In this document: piece after piece, positions 17,998 through 25,069 of the stretch
Layout of the letters: each line of letters opens with the position of its first letter
Position numbering within the stretch: position 1 is the first letter of the stretch
Virus record (IMG/VR): IMGVR_UViG_3300043434_000052
Coordinates: 1-25,069 of that record
From: a virus
DNA length: 25,069 nt
Strand: one strand, 5' to 3'
The notes under the pieces: generated by a model
What the model was told of the DNA's origin: nothing
Seen by the model: the letters and a program-made list of their open reading frames with translations, nothing else
Databases searched by the model: none
Translations under genes and position numbers: made by a program

Positions 17998-19506
17998 TTA
18001 GATTAAGCCAGAACCTCTGGCTTGTGATGCGAACGAGCGGCTACCAATGGTTCCTGCTTGTCCACTAAATGCTGATAGTTCTAGGTTTGCTAGATTCTGT
18101 AATGCTTCAGATTCTCGTGCTGATTGCTTGAAAACAATGTTCTCAATATCTGCTTGGGTCATAGGTTCCATACCATAGATACCAGCAAGTTTTGCTGCTG
18201 GTTCTCTAAGTTGTGAAACAGTCTTAAACTTACCTAGTGCTGACTGATATGTCTCACCCGCTGCAGCAAGAGATGCTGCACGCTCTTCAGTTAAGCCACC
18301 AGCAATTGCACCTACACCTAAAGCACCAAGACCTTGTTCCTCAGCAGCAGCAAGAACTTCATAACCTGCAAGTTCTTTCTGTAACTGCATAGAACCTTTC
18401 TCACCAAGAGCCAAAGCCTTAGCCAACTGAGTGCGGTCTAAGGTTGGGAAGTAGCGAGCAAGAGTGTCTTTCATTTCTTGTGGTGCTAAGTCAATTCGGT
18501 CAAAGATGTTTGTGATTCGGTTACCAAACTCTGTAGCAGATACACCTTTACCAATTACATCTCCCAAGAAGTCTTCAGTTGCTAAATCATTTAACCCTGT
18601 TGTCTTAAGCAAGTCAGCCATCTTAGACTGAGTAGCAAAGTATTCTGCAATAGTTGGAACTGTTACTGGTTGACCTGCAGCACGCTTATCCTGTAAGTCA
18701 AAGATACCTTTGAATCGCTTGGTGAAATCAACTAAAGCAGGATTCTTTCTAGCATCTTGTAGTGCTAAGTTAAATGATTCATCTACTGTCGCGCCAGTCT
18801 TATAGAACTTAGATACGGCTGCGTATAGTTCATTCGCCCACGGCTTTGCCATTTCTTCTTGACCAAAGAAAAGAGCCAGTGTGTTCTTAAATACATCTAC
18901 AGCCAAAGATGGAGTAACAGGTGCATTGGTTGTAGTAGAAGTTGTTTTATTGGTATTGTTTCCACCACCACCAGGAATTATCTGTGTTGTACCATCTGAG
19001 TAAGTGATAATAGTATTACCATTGGCATCTGTAGTAGTTGAAACTACAGTCTTTCCACCACCTGTTGATGTGCTACCAAATCCAGTTGCACGTATCTTCG
19101 CCCACTTTTGGTTACGTTCTTGCCACTGCCAGTAGTATCCCTCGCCTGGGTCTTCAGTAGGCTTATCGGCATAAGCGGCATTGCGAACATCACGTTCAGC
19201 ATTTTGCTTTTCAAATAAGTTTCCTAGAGGTGTTCCCTTTTTAGCCTTTAATCCACTACGCCAGTTGGTAACCCATTCATCATCAGTTACATTTGCAACT
19301 CCGTCAGTTTGACCAGCAATAGTCATAGGCTGAGTAAATGGCTTTGCGCCAGCAATATCAGTAGGAGTTGTTAAGCCAGCATTAATCAAGGCATTGTTCA
19401 ATCCAGTACGTGCGGCGTTAAGTGATTCTAGTTGGACCTGTGCCTGTACCTGTGGTGGTGTTAATGAGATTTCTCCACCATCAGTCATCATTATATCTTT
19501 AGGCAT
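17998..19506 (-). CDS. 502-aa probable virion-internal or head protein
   Basis: The protein has a mostly helical N-terminus (TPPQVQAQVQLESLNAARTG). A Trp-rich segment (EGYYWQWQERNQKWAKI) and a Gly/Thr/Asn-rich disordered linker (about 140-195) follow, then a long helical C-terminal part. That part includes MAKPWANELYAAVSKFYKTG, LAPQEMKDTLARYFPTLDR and an Ala/Gly-rich stretch EEQGLGALGVGAIAGGLTEE. It begins directly after the stop of the 366-aa gene. I do not recognise a named family. The location between a giant protein and the scaffold, and the helical content, suggest an internal head or ejection protein. Confidence 0.65.
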   Translation of the reverse strand: MPKDIMMTDGGEISLTPPQVQAQVQLESLNAARTGLNNALINAGLTTPTDIAGAKPFTQPMTIAGQTDGVANVTDDEWVTNWRSGLKAKKGTPLGNLFEKQNAERDVRNAAYADKPTEDPGEGYYWQWQERNQKWAKIRATGFGSTSTGGGKTVVSTTTDANGNTIITYSDGTTQIIPGGGGNNTNKTTSTTTNAPVTPSLAVDVFKNTLALFFGQEEMAKPWANELYAAVSKFYKTGATVDESFNLALQDARKNPALVDFTKRFKGIFDLQDKRAAGQPVTVPTIAEYFATQSKMADLLKTTGLNDLATEDFLGDVIGKGVSATEFGNRITNIFDRIDLAPQEMKDTLARYFPTLDRTQLAKALALGEKGSMQLQKELAGYEVLAAAEEQGLGALGVGAIAGGLTEERAASLAAAGETYQSALGKFKTVSQLREPAAKLAGIYGMEPMTQADIENIVFKQSARESEALQNLANLELSAFSGQAGTIGSRSFASQARGSGLI

Positions 19507-20607
19507 TTATACCCCGAATCCCATTGCTCGTGCTACGCCAACTGCGCTATCCATTGCCATACCTTTAGCCTTTGTTGTCTTTTCAAAGTTAGGATGATTG
19601 ATTGCCCACTCATAAATCTGTGCTGTTGTAGGGAATGCAGCATCACCCTTTACACCATCAGGACGTAAGAAGCGGTCAACATCTGGATTATCAAGAGTGA
19701 ATACGCTAGGGTCCATTTCCCAAGTGCTTGCAAGAATGTTTACAATTGGATTAGCAATATCTGAAACGGTTAAGTCAGGGTTATCTGCTAGACGCTTTGC
19801 TAATGCTGGATAATACTTCTGAGCCTGAGTAGATAAATCAATCTTAAACTTTGTTAGGTCTAGCCCACCTGATGCAATATTGATTCCATAGTTGCTAATC
19901 TCTTTATCACTTAGATTGCTAATGCCATATGACTTAAGTAGTGTCTTTACATTTTGGATAGCAGTAAGGGCTTTAGTTGGTAGGTTCTTAATATCACCCA
20001 ATGTAGCCTTAGCCCAGATATATGATTCAGTAAAAGCCTTAGCATCAAATAGTGATGGAGTAGTTACCTGCTCAATGCCACCATCTTTAGCCTTACGAGT
20101 AACTGTCTTGCCACCCAGTTTGGCTTCTGCCTGTAACTTATCAAAGAAGTCTTTACGGTCTTCAGCAGTAAATAGATTAGGGTCATAACCTAGACTTGCA
20201 GAAATCTTATTAAGCAAAGCATTAGATGTTATGTCGTCATACTCTGTATATGAGATAGTTGTACCAGTAACATCTGGTGCATTCTTGGTAAGAGTATTTA
20301 GAACATCCCACGGAGATTGCTTCTTGCCACCTTCGAATGCTGCAACTGCACCATCAATGATGCTATTCCAAAGGGTCTGGCGTTGTGCACGGGTAGGAGA
20401 AGTCTTGTTCTCTACTGAGATTAAGAACTCTTGTAGTGCCAGAACAGCCGCTTCGGGTAGAGAAGCAAATGCTTTCTTGACTACAGACGCATCAGCCTTA
20501 ACTAAATTGCCATTCTTGTCTGGCATCCAGATATAAGAAATCTCTTTTTTAGAACCCTTTGGCGATACTATAATCGTAGGTCCTGCAGGTGGTTTCTCTC
20601 CAGCCAT
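19507..20607 (-). CDS. 366-aa probable virion-internal protein
   Basis: The product starts MAGEKPPAGPTIIVSPKGSK and is soluble and mostly helical, with a YDDITSNALLNKISASLGYD segment. A long section follows with many Lys, Asp and Leu (KNLPTKALTAIQNVKTLLKS), then DLSTQAQKYYPALAKRLADN and ASTWEMDPSVFTLDNPDVDR. The C-terminus is AMDSAVGVARAMGFGV. The ATG shares its A with the stop of the giant gene (TAATG). No enzyme motif or signal peptide is visible. I infer a head-interior or ejected protein that works with its two large neighbours. Confidence 0.65.
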   Translation of the reverse strand: MAGEKPPAGPTIIVSPKGSKKEISYIWMPDKNGNLVKADASVVKKAFASLPEAAVLALQEFLISVENKTSPTRAQRQTLWNSIIDGAVAAFEGGKKQSPWDVLNTLTKNAPDVTGTTISYTEYDDITSNALLNKISASLGYDPNLFTAEDRKDFFDKLQAEAKLGGKTVTRKAKDGGIEQVTTPSLFDAKAFTESYIWAKATLGDIKNLPTKALTAIQNVKTLLKSYGISNLSDKEISNYGINIASGGLDLTKFKIDLSTQAQKYYPALAKRLADNPDLTVSDIANPIVNILASTWEMDPSVFTLDNPDVDRFLRPDGVKGDAAFPTTAQIYEWAINHPNFEKTTKAKGMAMDSAVGVARAMGFGV

Positions 20608-23600
20608 TAGCCAATATCCTCCAGACTATCATTTTGGAAATATCTATTGATGATGTTTTGCATTACTGGGTCCCACAAATCTAGGCTTGATTCAAGGTAA
20701 CCTAACCATTGTTCTTTTACCTGATTCTTTGTTCCAGTTGGTGCATCTTTGTATGCTTTAACTACAGAGTTTCGGTAATCAACAAAAGCCTTAGCGTGTA
20801 CCCAGAACTGAGTATTGCCAAACTTATCCATAAACTCTTTGTTCTTTACAATCTTTGTTAGACCGTAAGCATTAGCCCAGGCTAAATCGCCCTTTGTAAT
20901 ATTCTGCTTGTACTCTGCATACCAGACTTCGCTTCCTGCCTTAAGTGTTGTGTTTGCATATGTACGCAAAGCATCTACTAAATCAGGTACGCTGCGGTAA
21001 CTTGCATAGCCAGCATCCTTAGCAGCCTGGTTCAACTGGTCCTTATATTCGCTATATGCTTTCCAGTAACGAGACTTAGTAAGTTCATCCTCTACCATTG
21101 CTGGTGTCTTAAGTTGTGTATTAAGAACTGTGCCACCAGGTAGTGTTGTATTAGGGTCATTGAGGAACTTATTAACCTGTGGGTTATATTCCTTTGGCAA
21201 GTCTGCTGTAAGCAAACCTACGATAATAGGATTAACCGCTTCTAGTTCCTTAGCAAGACCCTTGAAATCATCCCATACTCGGCTATAAGCCTTAGCAGAT
21301 GGCGTGATATATGCACGCTTTTCCTGTGATGATACGAATAATCTATCAATTGGGAACTCTGCGCCTGGCATAGCCATACGAGATTGGAACTCTTTCTGTG
21401 CCGCTTCGTATGACTTAGTATCGCTTAAGCCCTTAGCCTTATACTTATTGACCAACATATTGTAGTAGTCAGTGAATAGGCTATCTGGCTTTGTTTCAAC
21501 ATACTGCGCTGAACCAAGAAGCGAGAAGAATTGGGTACGGAACTTACGCAAGTAGATACTTTGTGTACCTTTCATTACGCTTTCTTCTGTAGGCTTTGGA
21601 CCGTCACCCATCTCATAAAGAATCCATTGACGATTTGATTCAGAGATAAGTGAATCTACCCACATCTCATCAGTCATATCTTTAGATAGAGCGGTCTTTA
21701 GGTTCCTTGCCCACGCAGGAACAAATGTCTTTGCTAGTTGCTTTGTTACAGTAGTCTCTACGCCAAATGGGAATAGGTCATCATATGAATAGTTAGGAAT
21801 CTTGCCAATAGTTTTATCAACAAGTTTCTTAAGTTCTTCATTTGTATCTGGCTTATTGCCTACAAACTCACTTACTAAAACAGGAACTGCCCAAGATGCA
21901 CCAGGCAAGTTGGCAATAAAGTTAGTTGCACGTGCTGAAACAATAATGCCTTTGCCCTTATTAAATCCCATTTCCTTTGTACCAGGAATTAATAGATACT
22001 CTGCATCCATTGGGTTCTCTATTGGATTACCATACTTATCTACACCATATGAGTTATATAGGCTGTAGTAAGAATTAAGAAAACCAGCAGTACGTTTAGG
22101 TTGTCTAGCAGCAAATCCTGTATAGCGGTAAATACCACTAGCCATAGCATTAGGAAACGTCATTGTTGTTCTTGCTAGGTATAACGCACGCTGTTGACGT
22201 GGAATTGTATAGAAAACTTTAGATACATCTGCTACAAGTTCTGCTGCTGCAGCCTGACGTATAGCCATTAAGGTTGATAGAGATACTTCTTGACCTTGTG
22301 CTACAAGCATTTCAGCCTTAGCAACTGTACGTGATGCGTGTGATACTGTGCCCCATACTTCACGAATAAGGTTCTCAGGCTTACCTAGTTGACGGAATGC
22401 TGCAGATGTTAGGCTATCCGCGGCTGCACCTAACTGACGAGTAATAGTTGTTGGCTTACCATAAGGAACTTCTAGTGGCTGAATAGGAACCATCTGGTCC
22501 AACTTATCTGCCAATACGCGCTGCAAGTCTGTTTCTCTTACGGTTCCTGCTGCAGCAAGACGCTGTGCTTCTGCAGTTGGTAGGTAGCGATTGACGTATG
22601 AGATAGCCTCATCAACTATTTTAACAATATCTTCAGGAGAACGCCCTTGATTACGTGCATAAGATGCACCACGATTAGATAGCGCCCATTCAAGTAGTTG
22701 AGGACGTGATGCACCAGCAAGAATCTGGTCAATCAAAACGTCACCACGCATAAAGTTATTAACTACATAAGTCAATTCACCAAAGTAAAGTGGGTCTGCT
22801 ACGTTAGTAATACTTGCTGGGCTATTACGGAAGATAGTATTAATCTTTGCAACAGTAGCCTTATTACCTAGAACTTCAAGGGTACGTGTATTGGTGTTAG
22901 CAATTTCACTCATATATGCAGAGCCAAGATAGTTCTCGTTAGTAAATGATGGAAACTCAACAACCTGACCATTAGATAAAGTACGCTTTACTGTATCTGG
23001 CATTACTGGTTTCTTAGCATAACGCGCTTCTGCTACAGAAAATAGGTCTGCTCGTTCCTTTAACTTAGGTCCAATAGCGGTAAGAGCCTTGCCAATATTG
23101 TCGTAAGCCTTAGCAATCTCTTGGGTCATTACATTAAGTTCAGGTGCTAGGGTATTTATATCTCCAACAGCCTTAGCAATAGCAGCCTCTGCATTAGCAA
23201 TATCTGCCGCATAGCGCGGGTCTTTTGCTTCCTTAAGAGTTTCAATTCTACGTCTTAAGTTGTATACAGATGGTACTTCAATAGGCTTGCCATACTCAAC
23301 AGTGTAACGATTAAGGTTAGCCTCAATGTTATCTACTATCTTCTCGGCTGCACGTAAATCTTTCTTTACAATATCAGCCCAATCAGCCCTTGCTTTTGGT
23401 GATACACCTGGAACTTTGCTAAAGAACTGTTCGTATTGTGCATAAACCTGGTCACGAATAATGATTGCCTGGTTGTATTGCTCGGACAAAGCGTTAAGTT
23501 CGCGCTGGATTTCTTTCTTTGCGCTAGGAAAGATAGTCTTTGACTTCTCAATGTTACGCATAACAAAGTTAATGCCATTTTGAATGGTACTTTTTGCTGC

Positions 23601-25069
23601 AGTTGTAGCCATTGCTTGAGCAAATCCTGAACCCTCTGCAAGAACACCAGAAATCATAGGTTCCATTACGGAGTTCTTAGGAATATATGAGAATCGGTAC
23701 AACTGATTTAGGGAGAAAGCCTTATTTCCTAATTCAAAAACAGAACGTGCAGCATCTTTTGTAAGACCTGCTGCATTTTTTACAGAACCTACAACAACAT
23801 TCTTCTCGCGGCGGGCAGCACGTAGAATCATACGGTCAAGTTCGCCAAATGGAAGCATTGGCATAGCATTATTTAGTTGACGCTGGGTTTTAATATCAAC
23901 TGAGATACGAACACCAGTCGGGTCCATAGAGTGACCATACTGACGTAGGTCTCCGTGCACCGCACGTACGTTACTCATCAACTCTTCTACGAACTGGTCA
24001 ATGATTTCGTTATTGTAGAAGCCACGGCTATATGCAACTGTACGAGCAAGACGCTTATTAAGGCTATCAATTACTTCTGCACGAGCAGCATCTGTTTGAG
24101 CAGAGACAAATTCATCAATAATCTTACGGCGATAGTCTGATACAGTCATAGCGGTAAGGTCATCTGTAACAATGAACTTAGTTCCTTTAGTAAATAAAGG
24201 AGCGTCATCAAATACAGCAAGCAATTCATCAACGCCATCAAGAGGACGTAGACCAGAGTTGGTAACTAGACCCTTTGGCATATAGGTTCCAAACCATCTC
24301 ATTGCTACCGTAGCAGGTGCGCCAACAATATTGCCACCAAGAATGGTCTGAGTTACTCCACCAATCTCACTAAAGTCACGCTCAAGGCGTGCTACCTTAA
24401 GTTGCATAGCACGAGAGCGTGATTTTGCGTAAAGTTCCTTACCGATAATCGGTTCTGCTGGCTTATAGTTCTTGCCAAACATACGAGGCTCTACGCTTGT
24501 AAGACCAGTCTGAGGATTTAGTTCTTCTTTTAAGAACGCATCAAAAATTTCCTGTTGCTTTGGATTCTTTGCAATTGCATCATCAAATGCTTGCATCCAA
24601 CGAGCACGCTGTTCGGCTGTATATGTACGAACTTTGCCTGTTTCTAGGAAGTCCATCTGTACTTGCTTAGTTGCGTCAGCGATATACCATAGGTCATCAG
24701 ACATTTGAGCAGCAGTTAGGCGCTCAATTGCTGGACCATATCCCTTATCTGCTAACAATAAGTCACGAACAAATTGTGGGTCTTTTGTTTCTTTAAGCAA
24801 ACGTGGAAGATTTGGGTTAAGGCTGTGACGCTTTGCAATTTCAGTAATCTGAATGATGTTATCTGAAGCAGCAAGGTCTTCAATATCCTGACCAATAACG
24901 CTTAGGTTGCCCTCTGCTCCACCTGATTGACGATAACGAATATGTTCATCAGCCAAGTTTTCCCATTGTGGCATAGCGTCTGCATCACCAACACGAAACT
25001 TTGTAGTAAGTCCTGCACGAATTGATGCAGCCTTAACTGCCGCACCAGCCGCAGTACCTGCGCCCTGGA
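20607..25069 (-). CDS. Giant probable virion-internal/ejection protein, N-terminus beyond right edge
   Basis: An uninterrupted frame runs from the right edge to the TAA at 20607: 1486 residues are visible. The first internal ATG is at 24974, but 31 codons before it have no stop and no usable start. They include a Gly/Ala-rich segment (GAGTAAGAAVKAASIRAG), so the true start is outside the window. The protein is mostly helical and has long coil-like stretches (IQRELNALSEQYNQAI and others), a hydrophobic patch near VTQTILGGNIVGAPATVAMR, and no visible enzyme motif. Size, helical make-up and location before the scaffold fit large internal proteins that are ejected into the host, by analogy with T7 gp16 or N4 virion proteins. 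The assignment is inferred. Confidence 0.7.
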   Translation of the reverse strand, partial: QGAGTAAGAAVKAASIRAGLTTKFRVGDADAMPQWENLADEHIRYRQSGGAEGNLSVIGQDIEDLAASDNIIQITEIAKRHSLNPNLPRLLKETKDPQFVRDLLLADKGYGPAIERLTAAQMSDDLWYIADATKQVQMDFLETGKVRTYTAEQRARWMQAFDDAIAKNPKQQEIFDAFLKEELNPQTGLTSVEPRMFGKNYKPAEPIIGKELYAKSRSRAMQLKVARLERDFSEIGGVTQTILGGNIVGAPATVAMRWFGTYMPKGLVTNSGLRPLDGVDELLAVFDDAPLFTKGTKFIVTDDLTAMTVSDYRRKIIDEFVSAQTDAARAEVIDSLNKRLARTVAYSRGFYNNEIIDQFVEELMSNVRAVHGDLRQYGHSMDPTGVRISVDIKTQRQLNNAMPMLPFGELDRMILRAARREKNVVVGSVKNAAGLTKDAARSVFELGNKAFSLNQLYRFSYIPKNSVMEPMISGVLAEGSGFAQAMATTAAKSTIQNGINFVMRNIEKSKTIFPSAKKEIQRELNALSEQYNQAIIIRDQVYAQYEQFFSKVPGVSPKARADWADIVKKDLRAAEKIVDNIEANLNRYTVEYGKPIEVPSVYNLRRRIETLKEAKDPRYAADIANAEAAIAKAVGDINTLAPELNVMTQEIAKAYDNIGKALTAIGPKLKERADLFSVAEARYAKKPVMPDTVKRTLSNGQVVEFPSFTNENYLGSAYMSEIANTNTRTLEVLGNKATVAKINTIFRNSPASITNVADPLYFGELTYVVNNFMRGDVLIDQILAGASRPQLLEWALSNRGASYARNQGRSPEDIVKIVDEAISYVNRYLPTAEAQRLAAAGTVRETDLQRVLADKLDQMVPIQPLEVPYGKPTTITRQLGAAADSLTSAAFRQLGKPENLIREVWGTVSHASRTVAKAEMLVAQGQEVSLSTLMAIRQAAAAELVADVSKVFYTIPRQQRALYLARTTMTFPNAMASGIYRYTGFAARQPKRTAGFLNSYYSLYNSYGVDKYGNPIENPMDAEYLLIPGTKEMGFNKGKGIIVSARATNFIANLPGASWAVPVLVSEFVGNKPDTNEELKKLVDKTIGKIPNYSYDDLFPFGVETTVTKQLAKTFVPAWARNLKTALSKDMTDEMWVDSLISESNRQWILYEMGDGPKPTEESVMKGTQSIYLRKFRTQFFSLLGSAQYVETKPDSLFTDYYNMLVNKYKAKGLSDTKSYEAAQKEFQSRMAMPGAEFPIDRLFVSSQEKRAYITPSAKAYSRVWDDFKGLAKELEAVNPIIVGLLTADLPKEYNPQVNKFLNDPNTTLPGGTVLNTQLKTPAMVEDELTKSRYWKAYSEYKDQLNQAAKDAGYASYRSVPDLVDALRTYANTTLKAGSEVWYAEYKQNITKGDLAWANAYGLTKIVKNKEFMDKFGNTQFWVHAKAFVDYRNSVVKAYKDAPTGTKNQVKEQWLGYLESSLDLWDPVMQNIINRYFQNDSLEDIG

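Overview
The window is a piece of a tailed double-stranded DNA phage genome (Caudoviricetes). It carries scaffold, major capsid, adaptor, tail fibre, holin and endolysin genes packed with 1-30 base overlaps, and I see no host housekeeping genes. Almost everything lies on the minus strand, so transcription reads from the right edge towards position 1. The capsid protein looks like the N4-gp56 family. No tape measure, sheath or tail-tube gene is recognisable, which fits a short-tailed particle, but portal and terminase are not in the window and this stays an inference. The moderate-to-low GC, small basic virion genes and Cas4-like exonuclease resemble phages of freshwater actinobacteria. The host is a guess.

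Late region, 25069 down to 3508: a giant probable virion-internal protein (5' end off the window), two further large proteins (366 and 502 aa), a scaffold, and the major capsid protein with an inserted beta-rich domain. Next come a 91-aa protein, a Cys-rich protein and a run of five tiny Lys-rich genes, four of them added here because they are very short. A 91-aa protein and an adaptor-like 306-aa protein follow, then a fibre with 23 uninterrupted Ala/Ser heptads. The adhesin block holds a 111-aa beta protein, two glycine-rich proteins, a 123-aa protein and three related 'LYGIK' proteins. It is followed by an Ala-rich coil, a glycosyltransferase and a 739-aa tail protein. The region ends with a lysis cassette: membrane protein, CHAP endolysin, holin.

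Boundary, 3507-2599: candidate terminators, then the only plus-strand gene, a class I methyltransferase that looks like an independently expressed accessory gene. Beyond it is an almost pure A/T island with a GC hairpin, and the leader of the next minus-strand operon. That leader can fold into a 15-bp hairpin whose loop is an exact 8-nt complement of the downstream Shine-Dalgarno sequence.

Replication region, 2598 to 1: a Cas4/RecB-like Fe-S nuclease split into two genes by an unrelated 92-aa ORF, a 41-aa ORF, a protein with a C-terminal zinc-ribbon-like motif, a RecA/DnaB-type ATPase, and the start of another gene running off the left edge. The most unusual points are the split nuclease, the leader RNA with its built-in anti-SD, the Lys-rich microprotein cluster and the modular adhesin block.
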